Notes: a model not told the origin generated them from the letters alone. Shown: positions 1 through 5,538, numbered from the stretch's first letter. The stretch: DNA of 5,554 nucleotides from Kiritimatiellia bacterium (GCA_028707675.1 JAQWAM010000123.1:1-5554), one strand, 5' to 3'. Program-made: numbers and translations.

Positions 1-339
1 GAAGGTTGTTTTCTAGCTGGAACTGCCGATGCTCCTTTAACTTTAAAGTGTAACTTAACAAAAAAGGACACTACCAAGTATCGTCGCCTACACCGTTTAG
101 AGCCTTCTTTAACGTTGAGATGCGGCGAGATTTTTTTTCATCCTTTGGAAGATAGATACTTAACACCGAGAGAATATTTGCGTATTCACAGTTATCCGGA
201 TTCGCATGTGTTGTGTGGCCCCATAAGGGGGCGCACAGGGACGGTCAAGAATCTTGACCAGCATCGCCTTGTTGCCAATTCTGTCCCGCCGCCGCTGGCG
301 CGAGCCATTGCCGAGCAGATCATAAAGGTGGTAAGATGA
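1..339 (+). CDS. DNA (cytosine-5-)methyltransferase, C-terminal fragment (5' end outside window)
   Basis: The frame is open from base 1 to a TGA at 337-339, giving the last 112 residues of a C5 cytosine methyltransferase. This family transfers a methyl group from S-adenosylmethionine to carbon 5 of cytosine in a specific DNA site; here it would protect host DNA from the partner nuclease. Two C-terminal family signatures are visible. One is EPSLTLRCGEIFFHP followed by EDRYLTPREYLRIHSYPD (fragment residues about 34-67, motif IX region). The other is VANSVPPPLARAIAEQI (residues 91-107, motif X, normally QxGNSVPPPLA). The usual Gly before Asn is Ala here. The catalytic PCQ loop and SAM-binding motifs lie upstream of the window, so activity cannot be judged. 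A TTG at 115 is internal and not a start. The stop overlaps the next ATG by four bases. G+C is lower than in the genes further right. Target specificity cannot be read from this part. Confidence 0.88.
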   Translation, partial: EGCFLAGTADAPLTLKCNLTKKDTTKYRRLHRLEPSLTLRCGEIFFHPLEDRYLTPREYLRIHSYPDSHVLCGPIRGRTGTVKNLDQHRLVANSVPPPLARAIAEQIIKVVR

Positions 340-1448
340 GTTCTAAAATTTATGAGTTGTTTGGCTATTTGACGGAAGACAAATCCCCCAAAGCCACGGC
401 TTGTCGCTCGCAATGCCTTTGTCCGTTTACCGGGGAGGAATGTGATGGCGGAGGCAATCGGTATCAGTCATTCTTGGACTTGCAGGCAGCATCTGACAAA
501 AACTTGATCGGCTTCTTCCGAGGGCGCAAGACTAAGATTCCGGCTGGAGTATGTTCGCTTATAACATCCGGGAAAGTTTGGATAGTTTGTCCTCGGCGGT
601 TATTCGTTTTGGATCATGGGGCGGAGCGAACCGCACACGAAATCTTTTGTGAAAAGCTGTTAAGAAAGTATAACCCTTCAGCTTTTGGGCAGAAAACAGG
701 TGTATGGTCAGAATTAAAAATCAAATATTCAGAATGCGCTTTCCAGAACGATGACGATATTGACAAAACTTTTGACTATACTTTTGATTATGTAATTTGC
801 TCAACAAGACCGAAGCCGATTAGTGAGATTGCAGACGCTCAAGGGTGCAGTGAACAAAAGCTGCACTCAATGCTTTTGAAGAACGGGTATACGATAGCTC
901 GCAGGAACAATCAAGTTTATGTGGAGGAATACCCTGACGGCCCCCCCATAATCATTGAGGTGATGACATCCAGTACGTCAGGAGGTAATAAAGCGAAGGG
1001 GACAACGGTACAAAACGCATTTAGTGAAGCCATTCTAGGGGTACCACATATTGCGCCAGGAATTAATTATAGACAAATATGGGCTCGGATGGTGAGCCAG
1101 TTGATTGTAAAGTCACAAATCGGGAAAGCTTGGGGCGGGAAGACCGTCTGGGTTTTACAGGACGCATTAGTGAATTACATATCCAGAACGACCGACCTCA
1201 ACTTAAAAAAATTGATTACAGCAGTGTTGCAAGATGTCAACATTTTGTCCCTGAAGTTGAAGCAGACCGAAACCAAATGTTCTGAGCCTGTTCCACTTCA
1301 AGTCGATAACTTGTATGCCGGCAAAATTCCGAAAATACAAGGAGACACCGATTTTAACAAGTTGTTGCAGGCGGCAAGTGTTCCGCCCAAAGCGATTCTT
1401 GAAGCTAAACTGCTTGCAAAAAGGCCGAGAACTTTTATCACTCTTTAG
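336..1448 (+). CDS. NotI-family type II restriction endonuclease
   Basis: This 370-residue protein resembles the NotI family of type II endonucleases, which cut DNA within GC-rich palindromes and carry a cysteine-bound iron site beside a PD-(D/E)XK nuclease core. Family-like signatures are CPFTGEECDGGGNR (29-42), PAGVCS (69-74), WIVCPRRL (82-89), IEVMTSSTSGG (207-217) and the PGINYRQIWARMVSQLIVKS stretch. Cysteines 29, 36, 73 and 85 are the likely metal ligands; C23 and C27 are additional. Candidate catalytic residues are E126, D151 (FDYVI) and E208. M210 sits where NotI, as I recall, has Gln and most PD-(D/E)XK enzymes have Lys. Residues about 158-198, between D151 and E208, look like an inserted helix-turn-helix-like segment. 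The ATG overlaps the methyltransferase stop (ATGA), and AAAGGTGG at 324-331 serves as ribosome site. The length is close to NotI's. Composition is AT-richer than gpmI, suggesting acquisition. The family call is by recognition of motifs; the exact recognition sequence is unknown. Confidence 0.82.
   Translation: MSSKIYELFGYLTEDKSPKATACRSQCLCPFTGEECDGGGNRYQSFLDLQAASDKNLIGFFRGRKTKIPAGVCSLITSGKVWIVCPRRLFVLDHGAERTAHEIFCEKLLRKYNPSAFGQKTGVWSELKIKYSECAFQNDDDIDKTFDYTFDYVICSTRPKPISEIADAQGCSEQKLHSMLLKNGYTIARRNNQVYVEEYPDGPPIIIEVMTSSTSGGNKAKGTTVQNAFSEAILGVPHIAPGINYRQIWARMVSQLIVKSQIGKAWGGKTVWVLQDALVNYISRTTDLNLKKLITAVLQDVNILSLKLKQTETKCSEPVPLQVDNLYAGKIPKIQGDTDFNKLLQAASVPPKAILEAKLLAKRPRTFITL
1414..1441 (+). 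promoter_or_regulatory. weak candidate promoter for gpmI inside the endonuclease 3' end
   Basis: TTGCAA (1414-1419) and TATCAC (1436-1441) are separated by 16 bases, each matching the sigma-70 consensus at four of six positions. Transcription from here would start near 1448, just before the gpmI ribosome site, and would free gpmI from dependence on the R-M genes. The match is weak and such matches are common in AT-richer DNA, so this is only a candidate. Confidence 0.18.
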
Positions 1449-1453
1449 AGTAC

Positions 1454-1459
1454 AGGAGA
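1454..1459 (+). promoter_or_regulatory. ribosome binding site of gpmI
   Basis: AGGAGA lies 7 bases before the gpmI ATG in the 18-bp gap after the endonuclease stop. It is a strong Shine-Dalgarno match and fixes the start at 1467. gpmI therefore has its own ribosome site although it follows the R-M genes closely. Confidence 0.8.
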
Positions 1460-1466
1460 AAGCGCG

Positions 1467-3035
1467 ATGAGACCAGTGGTATTGATTATTCGTGACGGGT
1501 GGGGGTTGAATCCCAGGGAAGAGGGGAACGCGGTTTTCGCGGCGCGGACGCCGGTGATCGACCGCCTGAAGGCGCGGTATCCCTGGACGCGGCTGGCGTG
1601 CAGCGGCGAGGCGGTAGGGCTGCCGGAAGGCTATCAGGGTTCGAGCGAGGTCGGGCACCTGAACATGGGCGCCGGGCGCGTGGTGGTGCAGGAGCTGAAG
1701 CGGATTGACGACGGGCTGAGCACGGGCGAGCTGTTCAAGTCGGAAAAGTGGTCGGCGCTGATCGAAAACTGGAAGGCGCGCAAGAGCGCGCTGCATTTCA
1801 TGGGCCTGCTGCAGGACGAGGGCGTTCACGCGCACCAGGAGCACCTTTTCAAGCTGATGCGGCGGGCGCGGGAGGAGTGTCCCGAAGGCCGCATAGTGAT
1901 ACATCCTTTCCTGGACGGGCGCGACACGCCGCCGCGCAGCACGCTCGAGTACATCGCGCGGCTGGAGAAAGAGATGGCGGCCGCGGGCAACTGCGTGATC
2001 GGCACGGTGCAGGGGCGTTATTACGCCATGGACCGCGCGAAGAATTACGCGCTGACCGACACGGCCTACGCATGCGTGGCGGCGGGCGAGGGGCGCGCGG
2101 CGGCCACGGCCGCGGACGCGGTGCGGGAGTCGTACGGCAAAGACCGGACGCCGGACAACACCCCGATGGTGGACGAGTACATCCCGCCGTATGCGGTCGG
2201 CGGGTATGCGGGGATGAAGGACGGGGACTCTGTGATGCACTTTAACTACCGGCAGGACCGGGCTATACAGTTATCGCAGGCTTTTGTCCGCGAGGATTAT
2301 GCGGGCAGGCGCGCGGCGCGTCCCAAGGTCAAATATCTGGGGTTCACCCGTTACTGGAACGAGTTCAGCGAGTACCTGCTGGGGGCGATGGGCGGTGACG
2401 GCGGCATGGACAACCTGCTGGGCGAGGTCATCTCCAAGGCCGGCCTGCGGCAGCTCCGCATCGCCGAGACGCAGAAGTTCAGGCACGTGACCAGTTTCTT
2501 CAACGGCAAGTCCACGGACCCGTATCCCGGTGAGGATCAGGTGGACGTGCCGAGCCGTTTCGACCCGGCGACTTTCGCCAGCCACCCCGAGATGGAGGCG
2601 TACAACGTGACGGACGAGCTGCTCAAGCGGCTGCAAGACAATCCCTATGCTTTTGTGGCGGTGAATTACGCCAACTGCGACATGGTCGGGCACACCGGCG
2701 ACTTCGATGCGGCCCGCAAGGCGGTCGAGGTTGTCGACGAATGCGTCGGGCGGATCTTGCGTCGGCTGTTGGAGATGGACGCGCATGTTCTGATCACGGC
2801 CGATCACGGCAACGCCGAGCAGATGCGGGATTACGAGACCGGGGCGAACAAGACCAGCCACACGCTCAACGAGGTCGAGTGTTTCTACGTGGCCAGGGAC
2901 TCGGCGGGCGTGAAAATGGCGGCGGCGGGCAAGCTGAGCGACATCGCGCCGACAGTGCTGGCGCTGCTGGGGTTGCCGGCGCCGGAAGAGATGACGGCTG
3001 GAAACCTGATCCGGGGGCGCCCGGACTGGGAGTGA
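1467..3035 (+). CDS. gpmI: 2,3-bisphosphoglycerate-independent phosphoglycerate mutase
   Basis: This is the cofactor-independent mutase that interconverts 3-phosphoglycerate and 2-phosphoglycerate in the cytoplasm, using two Mn ions and a phosphoserine intermediate. At 522 residues it is near the usual 510. The alkaline-phosphatase-like domain is split around the phosphotransferase domain. Visible active-site residues are D10 in RDGWG, the nucleophile S60 in SSEVGHLNMGAGR, H121 in DEGVHAH, R152/D153 in FLDGRDTPP, R184 and R190 in QGRYYAMDR, R262 and R265 in NYRQDRA, K337 in AETQKF, D405 and H409 in NCDMVGH, D446 and H447 in TADHGNAEQ, and H465 in TSHTLNEV. All key positions are present, so the enzyme should be active. 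It has its own ribosome site (AGGAGA). The R-M endonuclease ends 18 bp upstream, and a secreted amidase starts 26 bp downstream and is probably co-transcribed. G+C is high, in contrast to the R-M genes. Confidence 0.98.
   Translation: MRPVVLIIRDGWGLNPREEGNAVFAARTPVIDRLKARYPWTRLACSGEAVGLPEGYQGSSEVGHLNMGAGRVVVQELKRIDDGLSTGELFKSEKWSALIENWKARKSALHFMGLLQDEGVHAHQEHLFKLMRRAREECPEGRIVIHPFLDGRDTPPRSTLEYIARLEKEMAAAGNCVIGTVQGRYYAMDRAKNYALTDTAYACVAAGEGRAAATAADAVRESYGKDRTPDNTPMVDEYIPPYAVGGYAGMKDGDSVMHFNYRQDRAIQLSQAFVREDYAGRRAARPKVKYLGFTRYWNEFSEYLLGAMGGDGGMDNLLGEVISKAGLRQLRIAETQKFRHVTSFFNGKSTDPYPGEDQVDVPSRFDPATFASHPEMEAYNVTDELLKRLQDNPYAFVAVNYANCDMVGHTGDFDAARKAVEVVDECVGRILRRLLEMDAHVLITADHGNAEQMRDYETGANKTSHTLNEVECFYVARDSAGVKMAAAGKLSDIAPTVLALLGLPAPEEMTAGNLIRGRPDWE
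1977..1984. other. exact NotI-type octamer GCGGCCGC inside gpmI
   Basis: The palindrome GCGGCCGC, the site cut by the founding member of the endonuclease family encoded upstream, occurs here exactly. Whether the local enzyme recognises this octamer is not known. If it does, this site must be methylated by the partner methyltransferase. Confidence 0.9.
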
Positions 3036-3052
3036 ATCGAAGGGGAGTTGAC

Positions 3053-3059
3053 GGGGGAG
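3053..3059 (+). promoter_or_regulatory. poorly spaced ribosome binding site of the amidase
   Basis: GGGGGAG ends only two bases before the ATG at 3062, closer than usual. A second purine run, AGGGGAG at 3041-3047, ends 14 bases before it, further than usual. Either could serve. An in-frame GTG at 3032-3034 that overlaps the gpmI stop (GTGA) is an alternative start that would add ten residues before the signal peptide. The ATG at 3062 is preferred because it gives a compact signal peptide. Confidence 0.45.
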
Positions 3060-3061
3060 CC

Positions 3062-3112
3062 ATGCGGATTGTTTTTCTTATAGGGGTGTTTTTTGTCCAG
3101 AGCGTTCTGGGC
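3062..3112 (+). other. signal peptide of the amidase
   Basis: Residues 1-17 have one Arg followed by a hydrophobic run (IVFLIGVFFV) and end QSVLG, with A18 next. This fits a short Sec signal peptide with cleavage at VLG-A. No lipobox cysteine is present, so the mature enzyme is inferred to be soluble in the periplasm or outside the cell. Confidence 0.65.
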
Positions 3113-4252
3113 GCCATCAGGTTCAGCAACAGCTACTACAGTTCTCGCAATCGCGAGCGGTCAATACGCAAATCGACATCGCTGATCATCCTGCACACGA
3201 CGGAGGCGCCTTCGAGCAGCGCCCTGAGGAAGCTGCGCGATAACGGCGAGTGCCATTACTGCATTGACGAGCGCGGGATCGTATACCGGATAATCGACCA
3301 CCGGCGCGAGGCGTACCATGCGGGGCGCAGCATGTGGAGAGGACGCACCAACGTCGATTCATTCTCGGTGGGGATCGAGACGTGCGGATATCACAACAAA
3401 CCGCTTAACGCCGCTCAATATTCGGCGCTGCTGGCGCTGGTGGGGGAATTGAAATACATTTACAAGATCTCGGATCACAACGTGCTGGCGCACTCGCATG
3501 TGGCTTACGGCGCTCCGAACAAATGGCACAAGCGCAGCCACCGCGGGCGCAAGCGGTGCGGCATGATGTTCGCGCTGCCGTCGGTGCGGGCGCGGCTGAA
3601 CCTGAAATCGCGGCCGTCTTACGACCCGGACGTTCGGGCACGGCGCCTGACCGCAGGCGATGCGTACCTGGCCAAGGTGCTTTACGGGGCGGTGCCGCAG
3701 CAGCAGGCGGTGGCCGCGCTCAGCGCGCCGGGCGTAAATGTGATCAGCAAGGGGCGCAGCGCGTGGGACATAGCGCGCGAGGCGTACAACAAAGCTGACA
3801 CCGTTTACATCTTCCCTGACGGCGCGCAGAAGCGCGGGCATCAGATACCGGATTTCCGCAAGGTGCCGGCCGGCACCAAGGTGGTGGTGAACTGCACGGA
3901 CGACAACCTGCCGGAGACCTACCAGACCGTGGGTATCAACGGCAAGGCGCAGGACATCGCCGGCGAAGAGGCGCGCGCCGCCTCTACGGTGTACGTGTAT
4001 CCTGACGGGTCTTACAAGCGCGGCAGCCAGTTGAGCGCCGCGGCGGTGCTCAAGCTGCCGTACGGGACCAAAGTGCTGACGGGTTACGCGGTCGGCGGGC
4101 CGGTCACCGCGAGCCGGCCGGCCACGTCCATATGCGGCAACCGCTGGCGTTCGCCGGACACTTTCTTCCTGATCAACGGTGTGCTGGTGCCGGGCGACAA
4201 GGTGGACGACAGCAAGATCCCTGTCGGCGCAATGTTGTTCTTCAAGAGCTGA
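3062..4252 (+). CDS. secreted N-acetylmuramoyl-L-alanine amidase (Amidase_2/PGRP-like) with repeat tail
   Basis: This 396-residue protein should be exported and cleave the bond between N-acetylmuramic acid and L-alanine in peptidoglycan. A signal peptide is visible at 1-17 (MRIVFLIGVFFVQSVLG, likely cut before A18). The zinc amidase domain spans about 38-175. It shows LIILHTTEA with H45 as first zinc ligand, CHYCIDERGIVYRI (64-77), HAG (86-88), VGIETCG with E106 as probable catalytic acid, and LAHSHVAYG with H144 as second ligand. The third ligand is not in the common RKxDPG motif. A basic stretch, KWHKRSHRGRKRCG, places C166 there, as in PGRP and T7-lysozyme-type amidases. H144 to C166 is 22 residues, longer than in AmpD. 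The remainder (about 228-394) is made of degenerate repeats of unknown function, possibly wall binding. It follows gpmI by 26 bp and overlaps convergent coaC by 11 bp. Substrate and role (recycling, division or defence) are not evident. Confidence 0.85.
   Translation: MRIVFLIGVFFVQSVLGAIRFSNSYYSSRNRERSIRKSTSLIILHTTEAPSSSALRKLRDNGECHYCIDERGIVYRIIDHRREAYHAGRSMWRGRTNVDSFSVGIETCGYHNKPLNAAQYSALLALVGELKYIYKISDHNVLAHSHVAYGAPNKWHKRSHRGRKRCGMMFALPSVRARLNLKSRPSYDPDVRARRLTAGDAYLAKVLYGAVPQQQAVAALSAPGVNVISKGRSAWDIAREAYNKADTVYIFPDGAQKRGHQIPDFRKVPAGTKVVVNCTDDNLPETYQTVGINGKAQDIAGEEARAASTVYVYPDGSYKRGSQLSAAAVLKLPYGTKVLTGYAVGGPVTASRPATSICGNRWRSPDTFFLINGVLVPGDKVDDSKIPVGAMLFFKS
3791..4243 (+). repeat. three degenerate protein repeats in the amidase C-terminus
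   Basis: Residues 244-276, 306-340 and 364-394 share one pattern. A Thr-aromatic or Thr-Val-Tyr strand is followed by a short turn with Gly (TVYIFPDG, TVYVYPDG, TFFLING), a lysine/arginine-Gly or Pro-Gly element (KRGHQI, KRGSQL, VPGDKV), and a closing strand (VPAGTKVVV, LPYGTKVLT, IPVGAMLFF). Copies one and two are plainly related, with PDGxxKRGxQ in both; the third is more diverged. They look like small beta-hairpin units that may bind cell wall, which is inference. Confidence 0.6.
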
Positions 4253-4274
4253 GCAGGGACAGCGCCGCCTTGAA
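4241..4274. other. imperfect inverted repeat at the convergent amidase/coaC junction
   Basis: TTCAAG (4241-4246) pairs with CTTGAA (4269-4274), and inside it GCTG (4248-4251) pairs with CAGC (4260-4263) around an 8-base loop. It straddles both stop codons. No T-run follows on either strand, so it is at best a weak structure and not a convincing intrinsic terminator. I see no better terminator at this junction. Confidence 0.2.
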
Positions 4275-4778
4275 AATCACACCGGGCTCGGCCATGCGTC
4301 CCTTGCCGGATGTGCCGCAGGCGAGATCCCCCGTGCCGGCGTCGACGAATTTGATCTGACGGCTTTCCAGAGTCGCGACATTGGCCCGGGTCGCGGGGTT
4401 TTCCCACATGGCGGTGTTCATGGCCGGCACCACCAGCAACGGAGCTTTGCAGGCCAGCGCGGTGGCGGTCAGCAGGTCGTCCGCCAGTCCGTGGGCGATC
4501 TTGGCGATTACGTTGGCCGTGCAGGGCGCGATGACCATAAGATCGGCCTTGGCTGCCAGCGATATGTGTTCCGGCATCCACTCCGCTGGTTCATCGAACA
4601 TGTCAACATAGGCCGGGTTCTGCGACAAGGTACGGAAGGTAAGTGGCGCGACGAAGCGGGCGGCCGCCGCAGTCATCGCCACATGGACTTGATGGTCGGC
4701 TTGAACGAAGAGGCGTGTCAGCTCGCAAGCCTTATAAGCGGCGATCGAACCTGTCACGCCGAGCACGATGTTTGCCAT
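4242..4778 (-). CDS. coaC: phosphopantothenoylcysteine decarboxylase (stand-alone CoaC)
   Basis: This 178-residue flavoprotein decarboxylates 4'-phosphopantothenoylcysteine to 4'-phosphopantetheine in coenzyme A synthesis, using FMN. Visible family features in order are the FMN-binding VTGSIAAYKA (8-17), active-site H71 in PEHISLAAKADLMVIAPCTAN, the PAMNTAMW motif (118-125, with N121), and ACGTSGKGRMAE (153-164) with the catalytic lid cysteine C154. In most bacteria this is the N-terminal half of a fused CoaBC (Dfp) of about 400 residues. Here the frame stops after the decarboxylase domain and the opposite strand carries the amidase, so the synthetase CoaB must be encoded elsewhere. The start at 4778 has an AAAGGAGT ribosome site nine to ten bases upstream. 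gmk ends 17 bp upstream in the same direction. Other members of this flavoprotein family (EpiD, UbiX) fit less well because the CoaC-specific Asn and Cys motifs are both present. Confidence 0.95.
   Translation of the reverse strand: MANIVLGVTGSIAAYKACELTRLFVQADHQVHVAMTAAAARFVAPLTFRTLSQNPAYVDMFDEPAEWMPEHISLAAKADLMVIAPCTANVIAKIAHGLADDLLTATALACKAPLLVVPAMNTAMWENPATRANVATLESRQIKFVDAGTGDLACGTSGKGRMAEPGVIFKAALSLLSS
4660..4667. other. exact NotI-type octamer GCGGCCGC inside coaC
   Basis: This is the second exact GCGGCCGC in the window, within the coding region of coaC. As with the gpmI copy, it matters only if the local NotI-family enzyme shares NotI's specificity, which the sequence does not tell. 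Confidence 0.9.
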
Positions 4779-4786
4779 GTCGGGGT

Positions 4787-4794
4787 ACTCCTTT
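4787..4794 (-). promoter_or_regulatory. ribosome binding site of coaC
   Basis: On the minus strand AAAGGAGT lies in the 17-bp gap between the gmk stop and the coaC ATG, with good spacing. It fixes the coaC start at 4778 and supports translation from a shared gmk-coaC transcript. Confidence 0.75.
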
Positions 4795-4795
4795 G

Positions 4796-5389
4796 TCAGG
4801 CCAGCCCGGCCTTCACGTTGATGATGTCGCAGATGCGGCGGAAGGCCGTGTCCAGATTGTCGTTGGTCACTTGGAACATGTATTCGGCAGCGCGCGAAAG
4901 CTCTTTCTTCGCGTTTTTGACGCGCTTTTCGATAATTTCCGGCGCGTCTGTCGCGCGCCGTTCGAGTCTGGCCGTGAGTTCCTGCAGCGAGGGGGGGTTG
5001 ATGAAGATATCGACGAAGCCCTCCCGCAGGGGGTCGCCCGGGGGCAGCGTTTTGACATGTTCGCGAATCTTGCCGGCGCCGACCACATCGATATCAAGCA
5101 GCGCGCATTGGTTCTCGGACAGGGCTTGATAAACGGGTTCTTTTAGGGTGCCGTAATAATTGTCGTGCACCAGCGCGTACTCCAGAAAGAGGTTCTCATG
5201 AATCAACTGCTTGAATCTGGCCTGGTCCAAAAAATGGTAATCGATGCCGTCCTCCTCGTTCAGGCGCGGCTCGCGGGTGGTGCATGAGACCGAATAACAT
5301 AGCTCGGGGTAATGCTGCAGCAGAAGGTCGCACAGGGTGGTTTTGCCGGCGCCTGAGGGGGCTGAGATGACAATGAAAAGGGGTTTCAT
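4796..5389 (-). CDS. gmk: guanylate kinase
   Basis: This 197-residue cytoplasmic enzyme phosphorylates GMP to GDP with ATP, and is needed for GTP and dGTP supply. Visible features in order are the P-loop SAPSGAGKTT (9-18) and the GMP-binding segment SVSCTTREPRLNEEDGIDYHF (33-53), where S35, R39, R42 and Y51 match known GMP contacts. These are followed by E70 and Y79 (FLEYALVHDNYYGT), ALLDIDVVGAGKIR, the lid/adenine region ARLERRATDAPEIIEKRVKNA, and a final QVTNDNLDTA. The length is typical. I chose the ATG at 5389 (MKPLF) because AAGGAA lies eight bases upstream. An in-frame TTG at 5413 would add eight residues, MYHQGNTR, without a ribosome site. The stop is 17 bp before coaC, so the two form an operon. 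Often gmk is followed by rpoZ and coaBC; no rpoZ lies between them here. Confidence 0.97.
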   Translation of the reverse strand: MKPLFIVISAPSGAGKTTLCDLLLQHYPELCYSVSCTTREPRLNEEDGIDYHFLDQARFKQLIHENLFLEYALVHDNYYGTLKEPVYQALSENQCALLDIDVVGAGKIREHVKTLPPGDPLREGFVDIFINPPSLQELTARLERRATDAPEIIEKRVKNAKKELSRAAEYMFQVTNDNLDTAFRRICDIINVKAGLA

Positions 5390-5397
5390 CCGCGTGT

Positions 5398-5403
5398 TTC
5401 CTT
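5398..5403 (-). promoter_or_regulatory. ribosome binding site of gmk
   Basis: On the minus strand AAGGAA ends eight bases before the ATG at 5389. This decides in favour of the shorter gmk start over the upstream TTG at 5413, which has no purine-rich site at suitable distance. Confidence 0.65.
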
Positions 5404-5426
5404 GGTGGTACAATTGGGTGCGCTCT

Positions 5427-5454
5427 AGTTTAGCGGGTCAGCATGAATCGGCAA
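5427..5454 (-). promoter_or_regulatory. candidate sigma-70-type promoter of the gmk-coaC operon
   Basis: On the minus strand TTGCCG (5454-5449) is followed after 16 bases by TAAACT (5432-5427). Each hexamer matches four of six consensus bases. Transcription would begin near 5420, about 30 bases before the gmk ATG. Position and orientation fit, but the match is modest. A second minus-strand box, GATAAT near the window end, could be another -10 with its -35 outside. Confidence 0.35.
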
Positions 5455-5510
5455 AGCGAATTCGTGACATGCGGATTTGCGGACGCTCCGCGCGAGGGAG
5501 CAGTTAGTTG

Positions 5511-5538
5511 TTGAATCCGGCCATGGTTATGGTATTAT
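5511..5538 (+). promoter_or_regulatory. candidate divergent promoter leading rightwards out of the window
   Basis: TTGAAT (5511-5516) and TATTAT (5533-5538) are 16 bases apart, matching the sigma-70 consensus at four and five of six positions. It would drive a gene to the right of the window, divergent from gmk, with a start near 5545. If so, the ATG at 5523 is not that gene's start. Confidence 0.3.

Noticed and set aside
115..339. A separate small gene starting at TTG 115
   Set aside because: The frame is open upstream to base 1 and the upstream residues (YRRLHRLEPS) continue the methyltransferase motif, so it is the tail of a longer gene.
2095..2125. GC-rich inverted repeat-like stretch in gpmI around GCGGCCACGGCCGCGG
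   Set aside because: Alanine-rich codon run in a GC-rich gene; near-palindromic GGCC/GCCG strings are expected by composition and it is not an exact GCGGCCGC site.
1203..2240. Long minus-strand open frame (345 codons) across the endonuclease end and gpmI
   Set aside because: It spans a compositional boundary, lies antisense to gpmI with all its catalytic motifs, and its translation is Arg/His/Pro-rich without any recognisable domain. Stop-poor antisense frames are expected in GC-rich genes.
2741..3061. Upstream extension of the amidase frame into gpmI
   Set aside because: The extension overlaps gpmI in another frame, is Arg/Gly-rich, and would bury the signal peptide. The start is placed at 3062.
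4179..5129. Long plus-strand open frame (316 codons) opposite coaC and gmk
   Set aside because: Antisense to two clearly recognised enzymes, with no family signature and low-complexity composition.
5390..5413. TTG start giving an eight-residue N-terminal extension of guanylate kinase
   Set aside because: No ribosome site upstream of the TTG, whereas the ATG at 5389 has AAGGAA at proper distance and gives the usual N-terminus just before the P-loop.
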